A stretch of DNA of 64,000 bases, taken from the NCBI GenBank assembly GCA_036659415.1, contig JAVXCQ010000007.1, positions 10,361 through 74,360 of the forward strand, given 5' to 3'. The notes beneath the pieces are model-generated. The model was given only the letters and a program-made list of their open reading frames with translations. It made no database searches and was not told the DNA's origin. The translations under genes were made by a program, and so were the position numbers. Shown here piece after piece: positions 1-8,749 of the stretch; within the stretch, counting starts at the first letter, position 1; every line of letters starts with the position of its first letter. This DNA is from JAVXCQ01 sp036659415 (GTDB lineage: Bacteria; Bacillota; Negativicutes; Acidaminococcales; Acidaminococcaceae).

Positions 1-585
1 AAAGTTGAGATGATGGAAAACCGTACTGTGGGGCCGACTTTGGGACAAGATTCCAAGGATAAGAGTGTGAAGGCTTTTGGCATTGGTATTGCAGGAGTTT
101 TTATTTTCATGTTGTTATTTTATCGAGTATCAGGCTTGGTGGCCGATATTATTCTTTTGTTGTACGTCATGTTATTATTGCTAGTCATGAGATATTTAAA
201 CGCTACGTTAACGTTACCAGGTATTGCGGGGATTATATTGTCCATCGGTATGGCCGTTGACGCTAATGTACTGATTTTCGAGCGATTTAAAGAAGAAATA
301 TTGGCGGGCAAAAGTTTGCGCTCTGCAATGGAGGCCGGTTTCTCCCGTGCGTTTGTGACGATTTTTGACTCCAACGTTACGACTTTGATGGCGGCTTTAG
401 TTTTGTTTTATTTGGGCACGGGCCCAATTAAAGGGTTTGCGGTTACCTTAGCTTTGGGTGTTACTTTGAGTATGTTCACAGCTATAACTGTAACTCGTTA
501 TATGCTACGGTTCTTGATTGGCAGTAATTTAATCAAAAACCCAGCCTTCTTTGGCGGCAAAGCTCCTAAGGAGGTGGAAAAATAA
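1..585 (+). CDS. secD: Protein translocase subunit SecD, C-terminal part (cut by window start)
   Basis: C-terminal piece of the SecD subunit of the Sec translocon accessory complex, an inner-membrane protein that uses the proton gradient to help pull preproteins across the membrane. The frame is open from base 1, so the true start lies upstream; about 194 residues are visible. They begin in the conserved ENRTVGPTLG region and continue through hydrophobic segments to the family motif AVDANVLIFER. The partner secF follows directly, its ATG sharing the last base of the secD stop codon. SecD and SecF are separate proteins here, unlike the fused SecDF of Bacillus. Identity is secure; only the missing N-terminus is uncertain. 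Confidence 0.95.
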   Translation, partial: KVEMMENRTVGPTLGQDSKDKSVKAFGIGIAGVFIFMLLFYRVSGLVADIILLLYVMLLLLVMRYLNATLTLPGIAGIILSIGMAVDANVLIFERFKEEILAGKSLRSAMEAGFSRAFVTIFDSNVTTLMAALVLFYLGTGPIKGFAVTLALGVTLSMFTAITVTRYMLRFLIGSNLIKNPAFFGGKAPKEVEK

Positions 586-1463
586 TGTTTTCAATCGTAA
601 AAAATTACAAAATTTTCTTTTCTATAACAATTATTTTCTTGTTGGTAGGTATTGGTTCTATGCTAACGCGAGGCTTCAATCTAGGTATTGATTTTACCGG
701 CGGTAGTATTATTGACATTACCTTCAACCAAACAGTTAGTGTTTCTGCTGTGAGGGATGTACTTAAGGAACACAAACTGGGTAATAGTGTGATTCAGCTG
801 GCGACTTCTGATAGCAATGCTACAGAAGGAAAAACTGTACTCATTCGTACTGGCGTCATTGGCGATGAACAAAGACGGGAAACCATGGACGCCTTGCAAA
901 GTAAATTGGGTGATTACCAAATTCAAAGAGTAGAACAAGTAGGTGCTACTGTTGGTCAAGAGTTAGTGCAGCAAGCAGTACTGGCGATTGTTTTATCTTG
1001 GATTTTGATGATTATTTATATTACCTGGCGTTTTGAGTTTAAATTTGCTATTGCCGCAATCATTGCGTTGATTATTGATGTTATGGTTGTGCTTAGTTAC
1101 TTCTCTTTGTTCTATTTGGAACTGGATTCTTCCTTTGTGGCAGCGCTACTGACGGTAGTTGGTTATTCTATTAATGGTACGATTGTTATTTTTGATCGTA
1201 TCCGTGAAAATCTGAAAGGGCATCGTCGCAATGAAAATCTAGGGGATATGGTAGATCGTAGTATTTGGCAATGTATGACCCGTTCTTTTTATACGGTGCT
1301 ATCCTCTTTATTTGCTATAGTGGCTATCTTTTTATTCGGTGGTGAAACCATTAGAAACTTCTCCTTTGCCATGCTAATCGGTTTTTCCAGTGGTGCTTAT
1401 ACTTCTATCTTGTTAGCAGGACCATTGTGGAAAGCTTTAAAAGAACATAAGCATACAGCTTAA
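585..1463 (+). CDS. secF: Protein translocase subunit SecF
   Basis: SecF, 292 residues, partner of SecD in the SecDF complex of the inner membrane, which assists late steps of protein export. The N-terminal membrane helix is at about residues 10-30, followed by the signature GIDFTGGS near residue 34, a periplasmic stretch, and a five-helix C-terminal bundle with the motif GTIVIFDRIREN around residue 197. The length is normal. The ATG overlaps the secD stop by one base and is preceded by AAGGAGGTGG, so the start is well supported. A strong terminator follows, marking the end of this operon. Confidence 0.97.
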   Translation: MFSIVKNYKIFFSITIIFLLVGIGSMLTRGFNLGIDFTGGSIIDITFNQTVSVSAVRDVLKEHKLGNSVIQLATSDSNATEGKTVLIRTGVIGDEQRRETMDALQSKLGDYQIQRVEQVGATVGQELVQQAVLAIVLSWILMIIYITWRFEFKFAIAAIIALIIDVMVVLSYFSLFYLELDSSFVAALLTVVGYSINGTIVIFDRIRENLKGHRRNENLGDMVDRSIWQCMTRSFYTVLSSLFAIVAIFLFGGETIRNFSFAMLIGFSSGAYTSILLAGPLWKALKEHKHTA

Positions 1464-1480
1464 ACTTAACAAAATAGTTG

Positions 1481-1518
1481 AAATACAGGCCTGAATTAGT
1501 CAGGCCTGTATTTTTTTT
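1481..1518 (+). terminator. Intrinsic terminator after secF
   Basis: A perfect 14-bp stem (1481-1494 with 1500-1513), loop ATTAG, runs into a T tract to 1518. It lies 17 bases past the secF stop and separates secDF from lapA-recJ. Confidence 0.93.
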
Positions 1519-1592
1519 GCCCAAAGAAAGGATTTTCTTTGAAAAAATAGAATTAGTAAACAATAGTAACTATTTGAAATGGAGTGATCATA

Positions 1593-1943
1593 GTGTTTTA
1601 TGTTATTATGATGTTAATTATCAGCGTAGGGGTTGCCTTGTTTGCAGTGCAAAATGCCATGATGGTGGATGTTAGCTTTTTAACTCTGAAGTTTACTACT
1701 AGTTTAGTGATGGTTATTATTCTAGCGTTATTGGCTGGGGTACTCATTACCCTTTGCTGGGTGTTAAAAATGAAAGCGGAACACTATTTAAAAGATAAAA
1801 AAACGCAAGAAACCATGGAGCAATTACGAACTAAAAATCTAAAGCTAGAAGAAGAATTAGGAATGCTACGCTATACACAAAAGCAAAGAGCTGATGCTAG
1901 CACGACAATAACTGATCTAACAACCAGTGGTCAAATTAGATAA
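1593..1943 (+). CDS. LapA-like (DUF1049) small membrane protein
   Basis: Small membrane protein, about 116 residues, of the LapA/DUF1049 family. Two hydrophobic helices (about residues 3-25 and 35-58) are followed by a charged, coiled-coil-like tail rich in K, E and L. The motif FAVQNAM after the first helix is typical of the family. In Gram-negative bacteria LapA/YciS partners with LapB to control lipopolysaccharide synthesis, but no LapB is in view, so the role here is unknown. The start chosen is GTG 1593, eight bases after GGAG; a GTG three codons upstream sits on that ribosome site and is less likely. Its 3' end precedes recJ by 19 bases. Confidence 0.75.
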   Translation: MFYVIMMLIISVGVALFAVQNAMMVDVSFLTLKFTTSLVMVIILALLAGVLITLCWVLKMKAEHYLKDKKTQETMEQLRTKNLKLEEELGMLRYTQKQRADASTTITDLTTSGQIR

Positions 1944-1962
1944 AAGAACTGATGGGGTAGTA

Positions 1963-4305
1963 ATGTTAAATAGAAAAATAATTTTACAAGAAAAAGAGGA
2001 CAAGCAACAGGCTGTACAGTTGGCTAAGGCGGTAGGTATTTCTCCACTACTGGCAGAAATTTTGATTAGCCGTGGTTACACGGATGTAGCTACAGTAAAA
2101 ACTTTTCTCTATGGTGCTTTGCAACCTTTTCATGATCCGTTTTTACTGAAGGACATGGAGCCGGCGGTAGAGAGAATTATTTTGGCACTGAACAGGGATG
2201 AAAAGATTACTATTTATGGAGATTACGACGTTGATGGCATCACAGCCAGCTCTCTTCTATATTCGTTTCTGCGAGATGCCAAGGCTAGAGTGGATGTATA
2301 CATCCCAAAACGCGAAAACGAAGGTTATGGACTAAATATAGACGCTATAAGCATGTTGTATGCACGAGGAACCAGACTGATAATTTCGGTAGATTGCGGT
2401 ATTAGTGGCGTTGACGAGGTGGCAGCGATGCCAGCTGATATGGATATAATTATTTCTGACCATCATCGTCCGCCGGAGGTTTTACCACAGGCGTTAGCTA
2501 TTATTAATCCACACCAAGTGGATTGCGCCTACCCGTTCAAGGACTTGGCAGGTGTTGGCGTGGCGTTTAAGCTTTGCCAAGGTTTGCACGCTACGTTGCA
2601 ACCGGGAGCTCCTTTGTGGCAAAAATATCTAGAGTTTGTGACTTTGGGAACGGTTGCTGATATTGTGCCTTTACAAGGAGAAAACCGGGCATTAGTTAAA
2701 CTAGGTTTAGCGGCAATGCAAGCTACAAAAAACATTGGGTTACTAGAATTAATGAAAATCAGTGGTTGTGCGGAAAAACAAATTACTGCTGAGACCATTG
2801 CTTTTAATTTAGCCCCTCGCATGAACGCAGCCGGACGTTTGGAACATGCTATGTCAGCTGTACAGCTTTTGGTTACGGAAAATCGCGAAGAAGCGCAAGC
2901 GATTGCTCTTAAATTAAATAATGAAAATTTAGCTCGTCAGGAAATAAGTAGCACTATTTTTAAAGAAGCGGAAGCACTCTTGCAACAGCAAGCCAGTATA
3001 GATACAGCTATTGTGTTGGCACAAGCTGGTTGGCACCAGGGAGTAATTGGCATTGTGGCTTCGCGTTTAGTCGATAAATATCATCTGCCAACTATTCTTT
3101 TGAGTATTGACGGGGAAAAAGCTAAAGGTTCCTGCCGCAGTATAGTTGCGCTCAACCTGTATGAAGCGTTAGACAGTTGTCGGGAATTATTGGTACAATT
3201 TGGTGGTCACAGTCAAGCGGCAGGGCTAACTTGCACCACTGATAATATAGCCGGGTTTACCGCCAAATTCAGACAGGAAGTTGCGAAGCGATTAACAGCG
3301 GAGGATTATTTGCCGGTTTTGAAACCGGAGGTTATTGTGCCTGTGGAGCAAGTCGTCACGGTGGAACTATTGCAAGAATTAAAACTTTTAGAGCCTTTTG
3401 GGGCAGCCAATGCTGCTCCAGTTTTTGCTTTCGCGCAGGCGAAAGTAAGAAATGCCAGCTTAATGGGGGCAGAAAAAAAACATTTGCGCTTAGCCATTGA
3501 TTTTGGTACGACCTCCTACAAGGGTATTATTTGGAATCAAGCTCAATGGTTTTATGGTCTGTATAATTATAGTGTTGTCACCGTTGCTTTTGCACCCAAG
3601 ATTAATATTTGGAAAGATACTACTAGCGTAGATTTGCAGATTTTGGCCATTAATCCACGACGATGTATTTTCGACTATCGTATTGCTCAGATTGATAAGC
3701 AGTCGCTTTTAAAAAACATTTTACAAACAGGGGAAAAAACAGTAATATATGTTGATAGCGACAATGTTTCGTTGGCACTGCCCAGAGCAAAAAATGCCAC
3801 TGTTTTACCTTACGGGCAGCAACCGGAGCAGGCTACCTATACCCAGGTTGTTTTTTATGATTTACCGCGAGTGAATATTTTTGAACAAGAAAATTTTCCC
3901 TTGGCGGCAGGTGCAGATGTGAGTCTGTATTTACTTTATAGAAATGATGATTTTAATTTGGCACAGCAACGATTAGAGCAAGAATATCCGGATCGCAAAC
4001 ATTTAGTTGCGGTTTATAAATTTTTATCGGAGCTTTTAAAACGGCAAGGTGTGGCTCAAGTGGAGGCTTTATTAGGGGTGCATAGTGCTTTGGAGAATAA
4101 AATAAGTAGCAATGATTTAAAAATTTTTAGTGAGTTAAATTTTATTAAATTAGAGCAAGGACAAATCAGTATGCACTCCAATAAAAAAAATGAGCTGGAG
4201 CATGCTAAAACTTTTTGTGTTTTGCGAGCAGAGTATCAGCAAATAATTAATAATTTACAGGTTAATTTGCAACTAGCGGCCTGTAAAATTGCGAAGTTGT
4301 GGTAG
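1963..4305 (+). CDS. recJ: Single-stranded-DNA-specific exonuclease RecJ
   Basis: RecJ, about 780 residues, a cytoplasmic 5'-3' single-strand DNA exonuclease used in recombination and mismatch and base repair. The DHH domain shows GDYDVDG (about residues 86-92) and the name-giving DHH (about 166-168); the DHHA1 part carries GGHSQAAG near residue 414; a long C-terminal domain follows, as in the Bacillus enzyme of similar length. The start chosen is ATG 1963 because GGGG lies six bases upstream; the frame is open back to GTG 1927 inside lapA. In Bacillus, apt usually separates recJ from relA; here rel follows directly after 30 bases. Confidence 0.96.
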   Translation: MLNRKIILQEKEDKQQAVQLAKAVGISPLLAEILISRGYTDVATVKTFLYGALQPFHDPFLLKDMEPAVERIILALNRDEKITIYGDYDVDGITASSLLYSFLRDAKARVDVYIPKRENEGYGLNIDAISMLYARGTRLIISVDCGISGVDEVAAMPADMDIIISDHHRPPEVLPQALAIINPHQVDCAYPFKDLAGVGVAFKLCQGLHATLQPGAPLWQKYLEFVTLGTVADIVPLQGENRALVKLGLAAMQATKNIGLLELMKISGCAEKQITAETIAFNLAPRMNAAGRLEHAMSAVQLLVTENREEAQAIALKLNNENLARQEISSTIFKEAEALLQQQASIDTAIVLAQAGWHQGVIGIVASRLVDKYHLPTILLSIDGEKAKGSCRSIVALNLYEALDSCRELLVQFGGHSQAAGLTCTTDNIAGFTAKFRQEVAKRLTAEDYLPVLKPEVIVPVEQVVTVELLQELKLLEPFGAANAAPVFAFAQAKVRNASLMGAEKKHLRLAIDFGTTSYKGIIWNQAQWFYGLYNYSVVTVAFAPKINIWKDTTSVDLQILAINPRRCIFDYRIAQIDKQSLLKNILQTGEKTVIYVDSDNVSLALPRAKNATVLPYGQQPEQATYTQVVFYDLPRVNIFEQENFPLAAGADVSLYLLYRNDDFNLAQQRLEQEYPDRKHLVAVYKFLSELLKRQGVAQVEALLGVHSALENKISSNDLKIFSELNFIKLEQGQISMHSNKKNELEHAKTFCVLRAEYQQIINNLQVNLQLAACKIAKLW

Positions 4306-4335
4306 AGTAAAGACAGTATATAAGGGAGCGCCATT

Positions 4336-6561
4336 ATGCCAGAAGTTGAAACGGTACTTAATATTGAAGACTTTTTCAAAAAAATATCGCAATATTTGTC
4401 ACCCGAGCAGATAGCAATTGTTAAGCGTGCCTATGAATTGGCGGCAGAGGCACACGCAGCGCAAAGACGGGCGTCAGGCGAACCGTATATTATTCATCCG
4501 TTGGGTGTGGCTACGATTTTGGCACATTTACAACTAGATGAATTAACCTTGGCCGCGGCATTTTTGCACGATGTAGTAGAAGATACGGATATTTCCTTGG
4601 AGAAAATAACAGAAATGTTCGGGGAGAAAGTAGCCGCTTTGGTTGACGGTGTTACCAAGTTAAGCAAGATTGAGTATATTTCTAAAGAAGAGCAGCAGGT
4701 AGAAAATTATCGCAAAATGTTTTTGGCCATGGCTAAGGATATTAGGGTAGTAATGATTAAACTTGCTGACCGCCTACATAATATGCGGACGATGCGCTAT
4801 ATGCCAACGCATAAACAACAGTCTATTTCCAGAGAAACCATGGAAATTTATGCACCACTGGCACATCGGCTAGGCATTTATACGATTAAATGGGAACTGG
4901 AAGATTTGTCTTTTCGTTACACGGAACCGGATCGCTACTATGATTTGGTCGAGCAGGTGAAAGTTAAGCGGAAAGAGCGCGAGGCCATGATTAATGATGC
5001 TATGACGGAGATCAAAGAGCATCTGGATCAAATGGGCATTCATTGCGAAATCCAAGGCCGACCTAAGAATTTTTATAGTATTCATAAAAAAATGTTGCGT
5101 GATCACAAAGATTTGAGTGAAATCTTTGACTTGCTAGCAATACGTGTTTTGGTGGATTCAGTCAAAGATTGTTATGGTACGCTAGGGATTGTTCATAGTT
5201 TGTGGCGCCCAATACCGGGACGATTTAAGGATTACGTGGCAGTGCCAAAATCTAATATGTATCAATCTTTGCACACTACAGTTTTGTCCGGCAATGGACA
5301 ACCATTGGAAATTCAAATTAGGACTTTTGAAATGCACCGTATTTCTGAATACGGAATTGCAGCACATTGGCGCTATAAAGAGGCCGGTAATTCTCCGAAA
5401 CAGGGGCAGAGCTCGGATAAAACCTTTGATGCTAAACTTTCTTGGCTACGCCAATTGCTAGAGTGGCACCAAGATATGCGAGATCCGCATGAATTTGTCA
5501 ATACAGTAAAGATGGATGTTTTTGCAGATGAAGTTTTTGTTTTTACTCCTCGTGGGGATGTTATTGATTTACCGGTAGGTTCTATTCCTATTGATTTCGC
5601 TTATCGTATTCACACTGATGTAGGCAATCGCTGTGTGGGTGCTAAAGTCAATGGGCGCATTGTGCCTTTGGAGTACAAACTTAATAATGGTGATATTGTG
5701 GAGGTAATTACTTCCAAACAGGCTAATGGTCCTAGCCGTGACTGGCTCAATATTGTTGGTTCATCAGAAAGCCGCAATAAAATCCGGCAATGGTTTAAAA
5801 AAGAACGCCGTGAGGATAATATTCTTAAGGGCCGCGAGATGCTGGAAAAAGAGTGCAAGCGTCTTGGTTATGAAACCAAAGCTCTTTTACGGGTTGATAA
5901 TTTAAAAGAAATTGCAAACAAGTTGCACGTGGATGCCGATGATAATCTACTGGCAGCACTGGGCTACGGGGGCGTAACGTTAAAAACGGTTGTTACGAAG
6001 CTGGTAGAAATTTACAAAAAAGAACAAAAGCAAAATACAACCAAGGATTTATCCCAGTTACTGGCGGATTTAAAACCACGAACTTCTAAAGCAAAAAGTA
6101 GTCATGGCATTTTAGTTAAAGGTGAAGATGGTATTTTAGTCAAGATGGCTAAATGTTGCAATCCGATACCTGGTGACGCTGTGATTGGCTATATTACACG
6201 AGGTAGAGGTATTTCCGTTCATCGTACCGATTGTCCTAATGTTTTAACCAATAATGAAGAAGACAATCGCATTATTGATGTAGCTTGGGATATTGATACA
6301 GATGCAGTTTATCACGTTTCTTTGCAAGTAAGTTCAACGGACAGTCCGGGCGTCATGGCTGATATTATGATGGTAATGTCGGAAGCAAAAGTAAATATTA
6401 ATGCCATTAATGCGAGGACAGATAAACATAAAACGGCAATTATTAATCTAGGCGTGGATATTCGCAATGCGGAACAATTGACGTTAATCAGTGGCAAAAT
6501 TAGAGGATTAAAGGGTGTTTTCAGCGTGGAACGCAATGTAGCTACATCGATAGGGGGCTGA
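4336..6561 (+). CDS. relA: Bifunctional (p)ppGpp synthetase/hydrolase Rel
   Basis: Long RelA/SpoT homologue of 741 residues that makes and degrades (p)ppGpp, the stringent-response alarmone. Order of domains: HD hydrolase with an intact HDVVED motif (residues 78-83), synthetase (about 230-370, with YQSLHTTV), TGS (about 398-455) and a C-terminal zinc-finger/ACT region (about 590-735). The intact HD motif implies that hydrolase activity is kept, as expected for a single Rel enzyme. ATG 4336 follows GGGAGCG. dtd starts five bases after the stop, so the two are probably co-transcribed, as in many Firmicutes. Confidence 0.96.
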   Translation: MPEVETVLNIEDFFKKISQYLSPEQIAIVKRAYELAAEAHAAQRRASGEPYIIHPLGVATILAHLQLDELTLAAAFLHDVVEDTDISLEKITEMFGEKVAALVDGVTKLSKIEYISKEEQQVENYRKMFLAMAKDIRVVMIKLADRLHNMRTMRYMPTHKQQSISRETMEIYAPLAHRLGIYTIKWELEDLSFRYTEPDRYYDLVEQVKVKRKEREAMINDAMTEIKEHLDQMGIHCEIQGRPKNFYSIHKKMLRDHKDLSEIFDLLAIRVLVDSVKDCYGTLGIVHSLWRPIPGRFKDYVAVPKSNMYQSLHTTVLSGNGQPLEIQIRTFEMHRISEYGIAAHWRYKEAGNSPKQGQSSDKTFDAKLSWLRQLLEWHQDMRDPHEFVNTVKMDVFADEVFVFTPRGDVIDLPVGSIPIDFAYRIHTDVGNRCVGAKVNGRIVPLEYKLNNGDIVEVITSKQANGPSRDWLNIVGSSESRNKIRQWFKKERREDNILKGREMLEKECKRLGYETKALLRVDNLKEIANKLHVDADDNLLAALGYGGVTLKTVVTKLVEIYKKEQKQNTTKDLSQLLADLKPRTSKAKSSHGILVKGEDGILVKMAKCCNPIPGDAVIGYITRGRGISVHRTDCPNVLTNNEEDNRIIDVAWDIDTDAVYHVSLQVSSTDSPGVMADIMMVMSEAKVNINAINARTDKHKTAIINLGVDIRNAEQLTLISGKIRGLKGVFSVERNVATSIGG

Positions 6562-6565
6562 TATC

Positions 6566-7015
6566 TTGCGGGCAGTAGTACAAAGAGTAGAGAGTGCGGC
6601 CGTAACTGTGGGTACAACTCAAGTTGGTGCTATTAGGAAAGGACTTTTAGTTCTGCTAGGGGTAGCTAAGTCTGACACAGTAGGGGATCTTACTTATTTA
6701 GCGAACAAAATCATTAATTTACGTATTTTTGAAGATGACCAGGGCAAAATGAATGAGTCCATTTTGGCTGTAGCGGGAGAATTATTGGTTGTGTCGCAAT
6801 TTACGCTTTATGGCGATTGTCGTAAAGGGCGTCGACCCGCTTTTGATGAAGCCGCAGGAGCAGAGCTGGCCAAGTCATATTATGAACAATTTACTGCGTA
6901 TGTCGCTAGCAAAGGTTTAAAAGTGGCTACAGGCCAGTTTCAAGCGCATATGTTGGTTAGTTTAGTTAATAATGGACCGGTTACAATTTTGCTCGACAGC
7001 AATAAAAACTTTTGA
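6566..7015 (+). CDS. dtd: D-aminoacyl-tRNA deacylase
   Basis: Dtd, 149 residues, hydrolyses D-aminoacyl-tRNAs (and Gly-tRNA(Ala)) to keep D-amino acids out of proteins; it acts in the cytoplasm on tRNA. The two catalytic motifs are visible: SQFTLYGD near residue 72 and the C-terminal VNNGPVT, a variant of the usual NxGPVT motif. The length is normal. The start is TTG 6566, nine bases after a GGGGG ribosome site that lies within the end of rel. The gene is tightly coupled to rel, the common Firmicutes order. Confidence 0.95.
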   Translation: MRAVVQRVESAAVTVGTTQVGAIRKGLLVLLGVAKSDTVGDLTYLANKIINLRIFEDDQGKMNESILAVAGELLVVSQFTLYGDCRKGRRPAFDEAAGAELAKSYYEQFTAYVASKGLKVATGQFQAHMLVSLVNNGPVTILLDSNKNF

Positions 7016-7033
7016 TTTATTTGGAGGAACAGT

Positions 7034-7654
7034 ATGAAAGTAATAGGTATGGAAGTCGGTATGTTGGGAACTAACTGCTATGTGGCGATTAATGAAGAGT
7101 TAAAGTTAGGCGTGGTGATTGATCCCGGTGGTGATGGTGTCAGAATTTTAGAAAAAATAGAGCAGGAACAAATTAAAATAGTAGGTATTTTTATTACTCA
7201 CGGACACAGTGACCATATTTTAGCAGTGGATGAACTGCGGGAGGCTACGGGAGCTGACGTATATATTAGTCAGAAAGATGCGCCCATGCTAACGCAGGCA
7301 GCCAGTAATTTATCACTTTATATGGGGCAAAGCGAAGCTTTCAAACCAGCGGATAAATTTTTTACAGATGGTGAAGTCTTACAGCTGGCGGGATTAGAGT
7401 TCAAGGTATTTGCTACGCCGGGGCATAGCAAAGGTGGTGTCTGTCTTTTATGCGAAGATGTAGTATTTTGCGGCGATACGATTTTTGCTGAGTCCATTGG
7501 GCGGACAGATTTACCGGGTGGTTCTTATCCAGAGATCTTGCAATCAATTAAAGAAAAAATCTTGGTTTTGCCTGATGCAACGAAACTATTACCGGGACAT
7601 GGTCCGGCTACATCTGTAGGGTGGGAGAGACGCAGAAATCCGTTTCTGCAATAA
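7034..7654 (+). CDS. Metallo-beta-lactamase-fold hydrolase (GloB/YqgX-like)
   Basis: Zinc hydrolase of the metallo-beta-lactamase fold, 206 residues, closest in pattern to the short glyoxalase-II-like YqgX group. The metal site is complete: THGHSDH (HxHxDH), a second histidine in TPGHSKG, the bridging aspartate in FCGDTIF and a last histidine in LPGHG. Substrates of this group are mostly thioesters such as S-lactoylglutathione or bacillithiol analogues; the actual substrate here is not known. TGGAGGAA lies seven bases before ATG 7034. The next gene begins three bases past the stop. Confidence 0.85.
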   Translation: MKVIGMEVGMLGTNCYVAINEELKLGVVIDPGGDGVRILEKIEQEQIKIVGIFITHGHSDHILAVDELREATGADVYISQKDAPMLTQAASNLSLYMGQSEAFKPADKFFTDGEVLQLAGLEFKVFATPGHSKGGVCLLCEDVVFCGDTIFAESIGRTDLPGGSYPEILQSIKEKILVLPDATKLLPGHGPATSVGWERRRNPFLQ

Positions 7655-7657
7655 AAC

Positions 7658-8731
7658 ATGATCGAAAAATTTGAAGAATTTAAAAATAGCACAGTTTTTA
7701 AATTAGGGTACGCTATGGCGGCATTTTTTGTCTTTTATCATGTGGCCGCGTTCTTGTTCCCCATTTTATTAGCGATCGTGCTGGCTTTTGCACTATACCC
7801 AGTTTCTAAATTTTTTGCCAGAATTCCTTTCGGACCTGGTAAAATGAAAATACCACGAGTGATTGCGATTATTCTTTCCTTTTTCGCTTTTGCAGGGTTC
7901 TTAGTTGTAATTGTGAATTTAATTGTTTTCCCGCTGTTTAGCGAAGTTAATAAATTATTGGCTAATTTACCAAATTATGCGCAACGTGTTGATGCGTCCA
8001 ATATTGGGGCAGTGCTAATTGACCCTCAAACTAGGGCGGAGTTGCCGTCCAATATTCTAGCGTTGGTGGACAGTTCCTTGGCGTGGGCTATGAGCTACCT
8101 TATGGGGACGGTAAAGTCTTTGGCCGAGTCGACTTTTACCATTGCGGCTAGCTTAATTGGTTTGATGATTGTGCCTTTTTTGGCTTTCTATTTTCTCAAA
8201 GATTGGCAAGAACTGCGGCAGATGGGGATTAATGTCTTTGTGCCTACGGCTCGTCCTTTAGCGTCAACAATTGTGGACGAAATGGGGAGGGTGATGAGTG
8301 CCTATGTACGAGGGATGGCGCAGCTGTCTGTGATTGTTGGTATTAGTATCACCTTGGGAACTTTCGCTTTGGGTGTGGAATTTCCTTTGGTCCTGGGCTT
8401 TATCGCTTTGATTGCAGAAACCATTCCTGTAGTAGGCCCACTGATGGGGGCGGTGCCGGCAGCTTTTATTGCTTATTCGGAATCACCGTTGTTGGCTTTT
8501 AAAGTGGCGGTTTTCTATTTGGTTTTCTATCAATTTGACAGTAATTTTTTATTACCAAAAATTATGGGTAAATCTATTGCTTTGCATCCGGTTATTTTAA
8601 TTATTAGTTTACTGATTGGGGCTAAGTTATTTGGAATTGTAGGCTTGCTTTTTGCTGTGCCTGTTGCTGCTGTTTGCAAAGTATTATACAAGCATCTGTG
8701 GCACTTGCGTGAAACGAAGCTGTTGCCATAA
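7658..8731 (+). CDS. AI-2E family (UPF0118) membrane permease
   Basis: Polytopic inner-membrane protein of 357 residues in the AI-2E exporter/UPF0118 family. Hydrophobic segments occur at about residues 13-45, 65-90, 155-175 and in a dense block from 215 to the end, with the family stretch ETIPVVGPLMGAVPA near residue 262. Some members export autoinducer-2, others act as sodium/proton antiporters; the substrate here is unknown. No convincing ribosome site precedes ATG 7658, which starts three bases after the stop of the upstream hydrolase, so translation is probably coupled to it. Confidence 0.88.
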   Translation: MIEKFEEFKNSTVFKLGYAMAAFFVFYHVAAFLFPILLAIVLAFALYPVSKFFARIPFGPGKMKIPRVIAIILSFFAFAGFLVVIVNLIVFPLFSEVNKLLANLPNYAQRVDASNIGAVLIDPQTRAELPSNILALVDSSLAWAMSYLMGTVKSLAESTFTIAASLIGLMIVPFLAFYFLKDWQELRQMGINVFVPTARPLASTIVDEMGRVMSAYVRGMAQLSVIVGISITLGTFALGVEFPLVLGFIALIAETIPVVGPLMGAVPAAFIAYSESPLLAFKVAVFYLVFYQFDSNFLLPKIMGKSIALHPVILIISLLIGAKLFGIVGLLFAVPVAAVCKVLYKHLWHLRETKLLP

Positions 8732-8749
8732 AAGATGGGATGAGACTCG

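Noticed and set aside
1478..1675. Open frame spanning the secF terminator
   Set aside because: It begins before the terminator hairpin, overlaps lapA in another frame and has no recognisable domain.
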